Below the pieces are notes generated by a model. It was not told the origin of the DNA, searched no databases, and saw only the letters and a list, made by a program, of their open reading frames with translations. From a virus: 64,000 nt of DNA. Location: positions 45,108 to 109,107 of the IMG/VR virus record IMGVR_UViG_3300017989_000073, one strand, 5' to 3'. Below are positions 34,165-43,180 of the stretch, piece by piece. Position numbers and translations under genes: made by a program. The number at the start of each line of letters is the position of its first letter. Position 1 is the first letter of the stretch.

Positions 34165-36996
34165 GTGACTATTCCTGGATTTGGGACCGGGCCTTTTGGT
34201 AGTGCGGCGTTTGGGCGATTCAACTGGTCAAGGCGCGTGCTCTTCGAGGCGGCACCGGAAATCTACCGGACGGCTGATTTGGAGAACGACGATCTGTTCC
34301 GTCGATATGCGGAGGCTCAGGGAGCGTCGTTTGACAACTTGCGCGAGAAGATCGCCGCCTTTGCCGACCTCCGAGATCCACGAGCGGCCCGAACTCGTTA
34401 CGATGAGACAGCACTCCTTCGATTAGGCCGAGTCGAGGCTGTCAAAGGGGCCGTAGAGCAGCAGGGCGCGCTGGCCTCTGTTTCCGCGAGTGGTGTTTTC
34501 GTCACTCGACGGGGGCGGTTCACGTTCGCGGACGTAGGGAAAGAGATCACGGTGGCCGGTTCGACAATAGAGGCGAACAACCGGACCATTATGGTCACCA
34601 GCATCAACAGTCCGAAGGAAGTCCTGACTAGTCCGTCATTGGCGACAGATAGCGGTCCACTTCGGTGGGAGCTGAGGCAGGCGGACGCCTCCACCATTGT
34701 GGAGACCCGTGTGCAGGTGCTGGCAGGGGACGTCACAGGCATCGCCCCGGGGTGGATTCTGTCTGACGGATTTGCCGATTTTACGGTGCTGGAGAGAAAA
34801 CAGTTCAAGCCGGAGTCGGAAGAGAGGAAGCTCCTGACCCTCAGGGAGGGACTCGACGGATCGATCAGCGCTACGCTGCGGTTCACTTCGCCCACGCTGG
34901 CCCTGACTTCCAAGGACGTCGGACGCCGGCTCACGATTGCGTCTTCGATCAACCCGGACACGAACAATGGGAAGTTCGAGATCGTGGACGTTTTGAGCCC
35001 GACCGAGTGCATTCTCGACTCTACCAATTTGGTGATTGAATCAACGGGGGTGCTCGTGTGGGCGCTCCTGCGCGATCCGGAGCTGGTGCTTCAAGGGTCG
35101 GCAACTCTTCGGGGGGCGGTTGAGCAGGAGGGGGAGAACGGGGACATCGTATCTGTCGGGCCTCCTTCGGTGTTCGAGTCGGTAACGGCGTCGTTCACGA
35201 CAGACGACGAGGGTAAGCTTCTCACACTTCACACCCTGAACCCGGCCCTGAGCGCAAACAATGGGACTTACGAAATCCTGGATGTGGTGTCGGAGGTTCA
35301 GGTCGAGGTTGACGGTACGCTGGTAGTCGGCACGGATTTCCACTGGCAGGTTCGGGACCCGACCGACGTGGGAGACGAGACACAGGTTGAGGTTCGAGCG
35401 TCGAGCCTGCTGCAGTACCTGGCTCAGGATTTCGGGATCGAGGTCGACTACCGCGAGGAAGAGGAGTGGCAGCGACGCTGGGTGGAATCCGTGTCTCGGT
35501 GGATCGCGACGAAGGGGCACGAGGACTGCTACAAGTACCTAGCGGAGCTGACGGGGTTCACGGCGGAGGTGGTAGGACTCTACCGCGTGAGCCAGGAACT
35601 GTACGCTGCCGTGGCGGCTGCTGGGGCCACCACCTACGATCCTGGAGAGAGTGCGGCAGGACGGTCCGGTACGGACGGAAGTTTGGATTTGGTGGCGCTG
35701 CTCGTTCGGTTCTCTTCGCCAACAGCTGCCTTTTGGGGCGGCGATGTGGGGCGCCAAATCGACATCTCGGATTCGTCCGGGGGTACAAACGACGGGCTCT
35801 ACACCATCAACAAAGTAATAGACGCCTACACCGTCGAGTTCCGATCAGTGGACTCTATGACCGGGACAGCGGACCCGAACAACGGATTACTGACGTGGCG
35901 GGTGGTGCGGCTTTACGCAGACCAAGCCCCGTTGCTGCCGTACTACGATGAGGTCCACATGGACCTCATGACCTACCTGAAAACCGCGGCTGTGTTTACT
36001 GTGGACAAGTACTGTTGGGAGCAGAACCCGTCTCCGTGGTCCACCCTCCTAGGTCCAGGGTCGAGCGGGGACGGGGTGATTTTCATCACGAGTGCGTCGC
36101 CGGCCACGCCGATGCCTGTACCCTCCCCGTACGTAGTTCGGGGACGAGGCGACTTCGAGGTGGTGACAGGGCTGGGGGAGGGCCGTTGGCGGCTTACGGA
36201 CTCGGACCCGGATACGTTCCTGCTCGACACGGTACCGGAGTTTCCTCTCGTTCACACGGGCACGGATGGGCAGCTCTCCGCACCTCGGAACTTCAATGTG
36301 TCGGAGATGCGGTTTTCGGCGGCCGATACAGGGCGGGTACTGATTGTGTCAAACGCTGCGATTCCTACGCAGAACCAGGCGTACGTGATCGCCGCCGTTC
36401 CGGCTTTCGGGATGACTCTGATTTTGGCTCCCTCCCACAACACGGTCACAGACCCCAACAATGGTAGCCTGGTGTGGGAGGTTCGAGACCCTGATATGAG
36501 CGGGTCGGATGGTTCTCTGACAGCGACACGACGGTTTTCAGCCCCCTCGGCTACGTTTGTTGCGACTGACGAGGGGAAGCGACTTGTCGTTACCGAGAGC
36601 CTGTCCGGTAACAACCACACTTACACGATCGAGACGTTCATCGACGCTCAGAATGTGGACCTCGCTCCGTACGACTCCCCAACCGTTCCGGACGCGAACA
36701 ATGGGAGTCTTGCGTGGGCGATGTTCTCCTATGAGTTTCAGGTGATCGCGACGGAGCCTCCGGTGGTCGGGGCTGCGTCGTTGGAGTACATCTGCCCTGA
36801 GCTGATGACCTGCGACTACTGCCGGTCGAACAAGGCTCTGGTCGAGGCGAGCACGCCTTATTTGCTGGAAAATGGGCTGGAGCGGCTCCGGGATCGTTTG
36901 GAGCAGGGGACGCCTAAGCACGTCGAGCTGATCGAAAACTACGGGTTCCAGCTGAATGCCAGCTTGAGCCTGACAGCGACTGTGGACTCCCCGTGA
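34165..36996 (+). CDS. gpI-like baseplate protein with six repeated beta modules
   Basis: 943 residues. A P2 gpI-type core is split up: LFEAAPEIYRTAD with AFADLRDPRAARTRYDETAL at the start, LLQYLAQDFGIEVDYREEEEWQRRWVESVSRW near 405-440 (the gpI hallmark with KGHEDCYKYLAELTG), and TPKHVELIENYGFQL at the end. Between them are six copies of an about 75-residue module with F...DVGK/xI, NNGxYxI and dPNNGxLxW. The modules, likely sugar- or protein-binding domains, decorate the wedge-fibre joint. GTG start with GGAGGG very close, so the start is not certain. Confidence 0.75.
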   Translation: MTIPGFGTGPFGSAAFGRFNWSRRVLFEAAPEIYRTADLENDDLFRRYAEAQGASFDNLREKIAAFADLRDPRAARTRYDETALLRLGRVEAVKGAVEQQGALASVSASGVFVTRRGRFTFADVGKEITVAGSTIEANNRTIMVTSINSPKEVLTSPSLATDSGPLRWELRQADASTIVETRVQVLAGDVTGIAPGWILSDGFADFTVLERKQFKPESEERKLLTLREGLDGSISATLRFTSPTLALTSKDVGRRLTIASSINPDTNNGKFEIVDVLSPTECILDSTNLVIESTGVLVWALLRDPELVLQGSATLRGAVEQEGENGDIVSVGPPSVFESVTASFTTDDEGKLLTLHTLNPALSANNGTYEILDVVSEVQVEVDGTLVVGTDFHWQVRDPTDVGDETQVEVRASSLLQYLAQDFGIEVDYREEEEWQRRWVESVSRWIATKGHEDCYKYLAELTGFTAEVVGLYRVSQELYAAVAAAGATTYDPGESAAGRSGTDGSLDLVALLVRFSSPTAAFWGGDVGRQIDISDSSGGTNDGLYTINKVIDAYTVEFRSVDSMTGTADPNNGLLTWRVVRLYADQAPLLPYYDEVHMDLMTYLKTAAVFTVDKYCWEQNPSPWSTLLGPGSSGDGVIFITSASPATPMPVPSPYVVRGRGDFEVVTGLGEGRWRLTDSDPDTFLLDTVPEFPLVHTGTDGQLSAPRNFNVSEMRFSAADTGRVLIVSNAAIPTQNQAYVIAAVPAFGMTLILAPSHNTVTDPNNGSLVWEVRDPDMSGSDGSLTATRRFSAPSATFVATDEGKRLVVTESLSGNNHTYTIETFIDAQNVDLAPYDSPTVPDANNGSLAWAMFSYEFQVIATEPPVVGAASLEYICPELMTCDYCRSNKALVEASTPYLLENGLERLRDRLEQGTPKHVELIENYGFQLNASLSLTATVDSP

Positions 36997-37004
36997 GGTA
37001 GCGT

Positions 37005-37499
37005 ATGCCGACAGACATTGAGGCAGTGGTAACGGACATCGGGCGGCTTCGCCTTTTGCAGGGGTGGGGACAGACGACTCCCCTCACCTATATCACAGAC
37101 TTCAAGGTTGGTGAGGGTGGATGGGAGAGCACGCCGGCGGGGCAGGTCCCGCGCGACCCGACCGACCCGGGGCCATCGAACAACCGCGGTCCGACTCTGT
37201 CGGATCTCGATTGCATTGCCAACCCGTCGGATTACCCGGCGGACTCCAGGGGCAACTTTACGAAAGCGCTGGCTCCCGGGGATTTTGCCTTCACCGGCAA
37301 TACCACGATGGAAGTGACGTGCTTTCTTGACTTTGCGGAGTTCAACGACGACGGGAGTGGAAACTTCCCCGAGATGTACGAGATCGGGCTTTTCAACTCG
37401 GCTGGGAGCATGGTGGCCTATGGTACCTTCCCAGTCGTGGAGAAGAACCCTGGTGTTCAGCGGACCTTCACTGTGAAGATCAACGCGGACAGGAGCTGA
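37005..37499 (+). CDS. gpH-N-terminus-like connector protein
   Basis: 164 residues. YITDFKVGEGGWESTPAG near the start and EMYEIGLFNSAGSMVAYGTFPVVEKNPGVQRTF in outline near the end match the baseplate-binding N-terminal domain of P2 gpH-type fibres, here as a separate gene. It would join fibres to the gpI-like protein encoded just upstream. GAGGT ribosome site; the following fibre gene starts one base after its stop. Confidence 0.7.
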   Translation: MPTDIEAVVTDIGRLRLLQGWGQTTPLTYITDFKVGEGGWESTPAGQVPRDPTDPGPSNNRGPTLSDLDCIANPSDYPADSRGNFTKALAPGDFAFTGNTTMEVTCFLDFAEFNDDGSGNFPEMYEIGLFNSAGSMVAYGTFPVVEKNPGVQRTFTVKINADRS

Positions 37500-37500
37500 C

Positions 37501-39603
37501 ATGCCCACCACCCTTCAACAGTTCGCCGACACTGAGGTCAAGGTACGGTACAAGGAACCGCTGCTGACTGCCGCCCTGGACCAGATGCTGACGGGGATTA
37601 CTCCCGAGGGCATCCATCGCGGGTTTCGCCTTGGGTCCATCGCTTCGCCAAACGTGACGGTGGAGGCTGATCCGGCGGACAGCGACCACGTGGCAGCCTA
37701 CACAACGGCGGATGGCTACACACTTCGTATCCGACGCACTGGTGGGAACTTCACCGTCGACCTTTCCTCGCTTCTTGGGGCGGATAAGACATGGGTCCTG
37801 GCAATCTTCGCTGAGTACGGAACGGCGATCACCACGTTCGCGGAGATCCGGGCCTATGAGCTTAGCCCCACGGACGAGTTCACCGGAGCTGCGGAGAAAG
37901 ACGAGCTGGTGGTTCTCGGGACCGTGACTGAGGCGACAGGTGTGCTCACCTCCCAGACCCCCGACTATCGCACGCTCGCTTGGGATCACGTCGGGTCGGA
38001 CGCTATGCCCTGGGAGCAGATCATCGAGAATGGCAGTTTCGAGGTCGCGGCTGATGCGGCCACGTTTACTGCTTCTGACCGCGGATTCGTTCCGCATTGG
38101 GACACTCAGTACATCCCCGCCAACCATACGTGGGCCATCACAGCTACGAACCCTCACACCGGGCGCTATGCCTTGCAGGTGACTGGCACGGGTACGACAG
38201 CCCTCAGTTCGATTCCTCCAGATCGGATTGTAGCGGTCCAGCCCGGGCAGTTGGTTCGTGTCTCCTACTGGCTCCGCGGGAACGCATGGGCGGGTGTGGA
38301 CCCTGCTGGTACGATGGGGGTTCAGCTGAACTTCTACGGCCCGAACCTGAGCTTACTGTCGTTTCAGGTTGTGCAGGACAAGACACTGTCCGGGACGTTC
38401 GCGTGGCAGCAGTTCGACGAATACATCGAGGTGCCCTCTGGCGTGGCGTGGATGGTTCCTTCGATTGTCGTTTACGACCCCACTACGCCGGCGACGGGGT
38501 CTCTGGTTTTCGATGACGTTCGTGTCTGGGTGGCGAATGGGCCTCCCACGATTCCTTACTCTTCCTTGCAGGACGGGTTGACGAACGGTGGGAAAATTGT
38601 TGGCCAGCTCGGGGTGGCTGAGACCAACTTGACGCAGTTCGGTATCACGCAGGACCTCGAGAGCTTTGTGAAGGGCGTCTTGCAGCTTCACAAGTTCGAC
38701 AACCTGACGACGCCTCCGGTGAACCGGTACCGTTGGAAGCGGTTGGACGATGAGCCGTTTGCGCTTCGGCTGGTGGAGGGGGCGCTTCGGCTGGAGGGAG
38801 TGGTAGGGACAGCCGACGAGGCGGAATACGCGCGTCTCGGGGTTGAGGTTGCGGACCCGGCAACGTGCCTCCGAACGAATGTATTGCAAGCGTACTCGAA
38901 TGCATACGACCAGGTTGCCCGCCGTTATCACCAGGCGGGACTGACCTATGCAGCACTCAGCGAGATCATCAACGCTCGCTGGGATGAATCGGCAGGGGAG
39001 TTTGTACTTGACGAAACTAACGAGGACGCGATTCGGTTGTTGCTCCGGAACTTGCAGGACGGGGTATCGGAGTGTTGCAGTCTCGGCGGGCTCGATCACA
39101 CAGCAGGGTCGTCGTTTCCCAGCTTCACGGATTTTTTGAAGGTTATCTCGGATATCTCGTCACCGTCTCCGAATGTGGGTGTGTACCTTCGAGACGGCAT
39201 GATCCGATTTACGAACGCGTCGACTTTCTATCGCTCGAATCGGGTTGATCCAGGTTTCGACAACGTGCTGTGTGCTGCCAACACGGTGAAGGCCTGGGCG
39301 CACTTTACGATCGGAAATGGCCTGGCCACGATTCTGGAGGCGTACGGGTTTAGCGGCATTACCTACGATCAGTACACCCCGACACTCACGTTTCATCGGG
39401 CTATGAGTACCACTACATATGCGCTTGCTATGATCAATGTAGGGTCAACGTCCATAACCTTCCGGCCGATAACTTTGAACTTCTCTGATTTCGACTTCGG
39501 GGGTCTCACTCACAATGCTGGAGGCGGGCACGCTCAGACAGACTTCGGGCCGGGTACCGATGTTCGTACGGGGACTGCCATTGTGATAGCTCGACAGAGC
39601 TAG
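37501..39603 (+). CDS. Large tail fibre with carbohydrate-binding-like domain
   Basis: 700 residues. About 1-170 form an attachment region (FRLGSIASPNVTVEADPADSDHVAAYTTADGYTL in outline, then AEKDELVVLGTVT). About 178-345 are a CBM4/9-like jelly roll: IENGSFEVAADAATF, HTGRYALQVTGTGT, VRVSYWLRGNAW, GSLVFDDVRVW. The remaining 350 residues include a helical stretch (KDFARLGVEV-type, then YNAYDQVARRYHQAG) and a compact C-terminal beta domain (TSITFRPITLNFSDFDFGG). Likely the main side fibre. AGGAG before ATG. Confidence 0.75.
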   Translation: MPTTLQQFADTEVKVRYKEPLLTAALDQMLTGITPEGIHRGFRLGSIASPNVTVEADPADSDHVAAYTTADGYTLRIRRTGGNFTVDLSSLLGADKTWVLAIFAEYGTAITTFAEIRAYELSPTDEFTGAAEKDELVVLGTVTEATGVLTSQTPDYRTLAWDHVGSDAMPWEQIIENGSFEVAADAATFTASDRGFVPHWDTQYIPANHTWAITATNPHTGRYALQVTGTGTTALSSIPPDRIVAVQPGQLVRVSYWLRGNAWAGVDPAGTMGVQLNFYGPNLSLLSFQVVQDKTLSGTFAWQQFDEYIEVPSGVAWMVPSIVVYDPTTPATGSLVFDDVRVWVANGPPTIPYSSLQDGLTNGGKIVGQLGVAETNLTQFGITQDLESFVKGVLQLHKFDNLTTPPVNRYRWKRLDDEPFALRLVEGALRLEGVVGTADEAEYARLGVEVADPATCLRTNVLQAYSNAYDQVARRYHQAGLTYAALSEIINARWDESAGEFVLDETNEDAIRLLLRNLQDGVSECCSLGGLDHTAGSSFPSFTDFLKVISDISSPSPNVGVYLRDGMIRFTNASTFYRSNRVDPGFDNVLCAANTVKAWAHFTIGNGLATILEAYGFSGITYDQYTPTLTFHRAMSTTTYALAMINVGSTSITFRPITLNFSDFDFGGLTHNAGGGHAQTDFGPGTDVRTGTAIVIARQS

Positions 39604-39611
39604 GAGGTATC

Positions 39612-40007
39612 ATGATCACGTACGCAGAGGCTCTCTCTGATACGCTTTCTATGGATCTTGAGGTATCCGTGGAAGGGATGGAAATCTCGGTGGTCGGGGG
39701 GAAGGTCACACTGGGTGAGGTGGTAGGTACTGTCCCGTCGGCTGCCTGCACTATTGTTAGCGATGACGACTATCCGGTGTCCGTGTTCGGATATGTTGTG
39801 CAGGATCGGGAGTCGGGAAAGCTCGATCTCTTGGTGGATGAGGTGGCGGTCGAGCGCGGGGATCGGCGTTATCGATTCAGCGAATCGGGTCCTTACCGGC
39901 TTTTGAATCGTCTGTTCCACATGAACGTTCCGGCGGGAGCGACTGACCTGAGTGAAGTCTTGGTCACTGTCTGGAAGATCGTGGCGGAGAAGGTGGAGGA
40001 CAACTGA
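39612..40007 (+). CDS. Small virion-region protein, unknown
   Basis: 131 residues, acidic. About 20-110 form beta strands (MEISVVGGKVTLGEVVGT, YPVSVFGYVVQDRESGKLDLLV). The C-terminus is helical. No recognised domain. Ribosome site AGGAGGTATC. The stop overlaps the start of the next gene, so the two are coupled. Confidence 0.55.
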   Translation: MITYAEALSDTLSMDLEVSVEGMEISVVGGKVTLGEVVGTVPSAACTIVSDDDYPVSVFGYVVQDRESGKLDLLVDEVAVERGDRRYRFSESGPYRLLNRLFHMNVPAGATDLSEVLVTVWKIVAEKVEDN

Positions 40008-40213
40008 TGGCACGGCAGATGAAAAAAGTGAGCGACCTTCCAGGGCAGTCTGACTCTACGACGCGCCGCCGGGCACAGCGGTCCCGGAGGTCTGAACGAG
40101 CGGCGCGTTTTCGCGAGGTGACCTTTGAGACGCTGACGGCGAAGCAGAAGGACCGGCTTTTGAAGGAGTTGGCGGTTCAGGCTGGGCTGATCGACGACAG
40201 CGATGATGAGTAG
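40007..40213 (+). CDS. Small Arg-rich protein, unknown
   Basis: 68 residues, strongly basic in the first half (TTRRRAQRSRRSERAARFRE) and helical acidic in the second (KQKDRLLKELAVQAGLIDDSDDE). The charge split suggests nucleic-acid or protein binding. GGAGGACAACTG stands before ATG. Confidence 0.55.
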   Translation: MARQMKKVSDLPGQSDSTTRRRAQRSRRSERAARFREVTFETLTAKQKDRLLKELAVQAGLIDDSDDE

Positions 40214-40221
40214 GAGCAGCT

Positions 40222-40629
40222 ATGAGCGTTAGAATCAGGTACTCGATCGAAGCGTCTGTCTCTTCCACATCCGCGGAGGAGAAGGATCTTGGAAATGTCT
40301 CGTACGAGGTCGTGAACGATGATGCAGGGGAAGGCGGGGTCCGGAAGACGCTCCTAGCTGCAGGTGCTACGGACGTGTCGGTTATGATGACCGAAATCTC
40401 GGCCGCGCGGTTTGTGCTCATCCGGACGAACGCTGCCGATCCGACTGAAACATTGGGGGCTATCACGGTGAAGAAGAACGCCATCGGTAATGAGCCGACG
40501 ACCGTCGAGCCTCTTCCCGGAGCAACGGAGGGGCATTTGCTCATGTCGACTTCGGGCATCACTGACCTCTTCGCATCGAACGCCACGAGTGTGGATACGG
40601 AGATCACTGTCATGGCTGTCGGAGACTAG
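40222..40629 (+). CDS. Small beta-sandwich virion protein
   Basis: 135 residues. IRYSIEASVSSTSAEEKDLGNVSYEVVNDD, ARFVLIRTNAADPT and the C-terminal TEITVMAV strand suggest a single beta-sandwich typical of head or tail decoration proteins. It is the last gene of its block; a promoter with its own leader follows six bases later. Confidence 0.55.
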   Translation: MSVRIRYSIEASVSSTSAEEKDLGNVSYEVVNDDAGEGGVRKTLLAAGATDVSVMMTEISAARFVLIRTNAADPTETLGAITVKKNAIGNEPTTVEPLPGATEGHLLMSTSGITDLFASNATSVDTEITVMAVGD

Positions 40630-40633
40630 TAGC

Positions 40634-40700
40634 TTGACTCGACGATCGGAGTTACACTAGGCTTTGTCGAAGAACACCGGGGTTATCCCCCGGTAGGAGG
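40634..40700 (+). promoter_or_regulatory. Sigma70-like promoter with leader hairpin
   Basis: TTGACT (40634) and TAGGCT (40658) are 18 bases apart. The leader folds into a seven-pair hairpin, ACCGGGG/CCCCGGT around TTATC (40676-40694), and the ribosome site AGGAGG follows without a gap. Both parts recur at the early-region promoters, so this is likely a real control unit for the gene cluster from 40.7 kb on. Confidence 0.7.
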
Positions 40701-40708
40701 CAAACGAT

Positions 40709-41050
40709 ATGCTAGTCACCGTGACCAACACTGCTGGCCGTGCCATCAACGTTCCCGCCGTGGGTGAGGACGGGGTTTCGCTTCCAGGTGGTAACCACCC
40801 GCAGGAGGCCACTCATCGGACTGATCCGCTTCCCTACCCCTTCAGCCACATCGGCACGCTGGCGATTGCGGGAACGAAGCAGCTCCCCATGCATCCGCGG
40901 GATTGGCGCTACAGCCGCTCGCAGATGGCGCGCGGGATGCCCGTCTCCGAGAAGTGGAATCAGCTGGTACAGGCGGGCATCTGCACGCTGACCGTGGCTG
41001 CCCAGGCGAACCGGCGCGACCAGGAAGAGCTGTTCGTCAACGCTGTCTGA
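40709..41050 (+). CDS. Putative virion protein, first gene of block
   Basis: 113 residues. VTVTNTAGRAINVPAVGEDGVSLPGG is a strand pair; HPRDWRYSRSQMARGMPVSEKWNQLVQAGICTLTV resembles the small protein encoded after the sheath (both end with a LVQAGxxxL strand). Strong promoter and ribosome site suggest abundant synthesis, as for a capsid decoration protein. No enzyme motif. Confidence 0.6.
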   Translation: MLVTVTNTAGRAINVPAVGEDGVSLPGGNHPQEATHRTDPLPYPFSHIGTLAIAGTKQLPMHPRDWRYSRSQMARGMPVSEKWNQLVQAGICTLTVAAQANRRDQEELFVNAV

Positions 41051-41089
41051 TCGACGTTGCCTGCAGCGAGTAAGCTCCTAGGAGGATCT

Positions 41090-41398
41090 ATGGGTCACCT
41101 GTTGGAAGAAGTTCGAGCCCGTGTAATGGCTCCCGGGCCGTTTTCCCGATGGAAGCACGAGGCCTCGAACCAGGCACGGCCGGACGTCAGGAACCTCTCG
41201 GGAGCTGCCCGAACGGCCCTGGCGTACTGTCGCGACCTGCCGGCGTACACGGCCATGAACTCCCGAGCGGATGTTCGCCGTGTGGTCTTTGCCACGCTGC
41301 AGAACCTCTACCCACTCGTGGAGGCTATCGACACCGACGCGGGGTTGTACCTCGCGCAGGCAGTCGAGGCACTTCGGAAGGTCGGGGCAGACATCTGA
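41090..41398 (+). CDS. Small helical protein with N-terminal LLEEVR tag
   Basis: 102 residues. Starts MGHLLEEVRARVM, like several neighbours (MASILEEAR, MQHLIEEYN, MSLVEEVRG). The rest is helical (ADVRRVVFATLQNLYPLVEAIDTDAGLYLAQAVEALRKVG). AGGAGG is perfectly placed before ATG; a longer form lacks a ribosome site. In T4, short N-terminal peptides ending in LxE or IxE send proteins into the prohead and are cut off; the same may be true here. Stop overlaps the next start. Confidence 0.6.
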   Translation: MGHLLEEVRARVMAPGPFSRWKHEASNQARPDVRNLSGAARTALAYCRDLPAYTAMNSRADVRRVVFATLQNLYPLVEAIDTDAGLYLAQAVEALRKVGADI

Positions 41399-41745
41399 TG
41401 TCGGAGTTTGTTCTCCAGCCAGCCAGGATACGGGACGGGAAGTTTGTCCCGGAGAGGCACGGCGAGGCCGTGACACTGGACTGGCCCGCGCTGGTTGAGC
41501 GGTTCTCCCCCTCTCGGACGCGAACGTCTCTGATGCTTCTCAGGGCCATCCAGCCAGGTATGTTTGTCGGTACTCGGAGGCGAGGGACTGAAGTCAATAC
41601 CTTCACCTTCAATGCGGCCGGCAGGTCCAGGAACGCGGCTCACGTGCTGAAGCAGGACCCCACGTTCGGGAGATCGATCGAGGAAGTCTTCCTGGTGAAC
41701 TCGGTGAAGTGGGATATGAAGCTGCAGGAGCTGGGCGCGGCGTAG
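41398..41745 (+). CDS. Small protein, unknown
   Basis: 115 residues, mixed: DWPALVERFSPSRTRTSLMLLRAIQPGMFVGTRRR then FTFNAAGRSRNAAHVLKQDPTF. It may bind nucleic acid by its basic middle, but no known domain is visible. Start overlaps the preceding stop (TGATG). Confidence 0.55.
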   Translation: MSEFVLQPARIRDGKFVPERHGEAVTLDWPALVERFSPSRTRTSLMLLRAIQPGMFVGTRRRGTEVNTFTFNAAGRSRNAAHVLKQDPTFGRSIEEVFLVNSVKWDMKLQELGAA

Positions 41746-41786
41746 GGGCTGTGGTACAACTCGGTTCTAGACTTGGAGGGTTTGAC

Positions 41787-42332
41787 GTGGAGCGTATGGA
41801 GCGAATCATGAGTCTCGTGGAGGAGGTGCGTGGCATCCTCGATCTTCACGAGGTCTCCGGCATGAAGAAGGCGCACAAGGCGAGCGTGATGTCTCGGATC
41901 GCCGCGACGCATGAGAAGGGCAACCCGAAGCACGGTGCGGATGCCCAGTCCCACGCCAAGAAGGTGATGTCCAAGATCAAGAAGGGTCACGCGGCCTCTA
42001 CTCGGCACAACCCTTTCAAGAACTTGAAGAAGGGCAAGCACCTCGGCGGCACCTCGAAAGCTGTGGCTCGTATCAAGGGTCCGAGCACGACGACTCCTGG
42101 CCGGAAGAGGGGGCAGTGGCGCTGCCGTTGCAGCCACTACCACTGCATCTGCACCGGCAAGGGCGAGGAGAACAAGGGCAAGGTCAAGCACGTCGAGATC
42201 AAGAAGCAGTACAAGGCGGGCTACAACCAGCGCTACAAGAAGTGGCGCCAGAAGCACGCCAAGCGCTTCGCTGCCGGGAAGACCTTCAAAGCCCCGAAGA
42301 AGCCGCACCACAAGGGCTACGAGTCGGACTAG
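41787..42332 (+). CDS. Lys/His-rich basic protein with CxC zinc knuckle
   Basis: 181 residues, about one third Lys, His or Arg. After an N-terminal MSLVEEVRGIL tag come HKASVMSRIAATHEKGNPKHGADAQSHAKK, a Cys cluster RCRCSHYHCICTG (about 113-125) that can hold zinc, and a long basic tail to KKPHHKGYESD. This is the look of a DNA-condensing protein packed inside the head. GTG at 41787 has the best ribosome site (GGAGGG); ATG at 41808, directly at the tag, is the alternative. Upstream 41 bases hold GGTACAACTC, shared in part with 43619. Confidence 0.6.
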   Translation: MERMERIMSLVEEVRGILDLHEVSGMKKAHKASVMSRIAATHEKGNPKHGADAQSHAKKVMSKIKKGHAASTRHNPFKNLKKGKHLGGTSKAVARIKGPSTTTPGRKRGQWRCRCSHYHCICTGKGEENKGKVKHVEIKKQYKAGYNQRYKKWRQKHAKRFAAGKTFKAPKKPHHKGYESD

Positions 42333-42346
42333 GCCGGGAGGGCTGA

Positions 42347-43180
42347 GTGCCGACCCTGGGGACGCTGGCGGCGGGGATTCAGAGCGTCTCCGCTACTCGT
42401 CGCAGTGAGGTCTACCTGACCGAGCTGAATGACGATGACCGCCCAGCTATGACGACTGGGGTTCCTCAGTGGAGAAAATTCCAGTACTTCCCCGAGTCCG
42501 TTTCCGACACAAAGCAAGTCAACTACCAGCCGAAAGAGGTCCCCGGGGGGACTCTCCCCCTCTACCAATTTACAGGGTCGGGAGAGCGGGCGATCTCGTT
42601 CACAGCTTACTTCACAACCGACGTTGATCACCTGGCGGACCAGCAGACGATTGATTACGACGGAGGGACAGGGTCGCTACTAGGTGACCAGACTCTTCCA
42701 CCGGGTGTTGAGTTTCGGACGCAGACAGTGGACGGGGCGATTGAGGCTTTGTACAAGCGCCTTCAAGCTTCGGGGGTTCGGGACCGGAGTCCGTTCATTC
42801 CCGGTATGCTGATTTGGCTCCGTCGGTTCATGCTTCCGCGGTACGGGGAGAACGCTGAGATCGGTGTTCCTCTCACCAGGCCGCCACACAAGCTCCTGCT
42901 CCACTTTCCCGGCTCTGAGATCGAGCTGTTTGGCGGGGCGGGAGGGTTCAGCCCTCGCGGTGGGGGTGTCCTCTGTATTATGACCTCTTGCGACATCACG
43001 CTTGAGGCGTTCTTCCCCTCTGGGAACATCCGAATCGCCTCGGTGAGCCTCGCCTTCGCCGAGGTCCCGCAGAGAGCTGGGCGAGTTAGGTTCCCGTCGG
43101 CAGCAGGTATGGATCAGTATATGGTTTGGCACAAGATGGTCGCTGCGGCTCGGGCCGGTGCATCAGGAGTGTCACCATGA
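42347..43180 (+). CDS. Tube/baseplate adaptor of the CIS-tube-like family
   Basis: 277 residues. WRKFQYFPESVSDTKQVNYQPKEVPGGTLPLYQFTGSGERAISFTAYF in outline (about 42-90) and LLLHFPGS, GVLCIMTSCDITLEAFFPSGNIRIASVSLAFAEV (about 180-245) match the tube-like ring proteins found between tube and spike in contractile systems. Role: likely tube start or baseplate-tube joint, although it lies far from the other tail genes. GTG start after GGGAGG. Overlaps the next gene by four bases. Confidence 0.6.
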   Translation: MPTLGTLAAGIQSVSATRRSEVYLTELNDDDRPAMTTGVPQWRKFQYFPESVSDTKQVNYQPKEVPGGTLPLYQFTGSGERAISFTAYFTTDVDHLADQQTIDYDGGTGSLLGDQTLPPGVEFRTQTVDGAIEALYKRLQASGVRDRSPFIPGMLIWLRRFMLPRYGENAEIGVPLTRPPHKLLLHFPGSEIELFGGAGGFSPRGGGVLCIMTSCDITLEAFFPSGNIRIASVSLAFAEVPQRAGRVRFPSAAGMDQYMVWHKMVAAARAGASGVSP

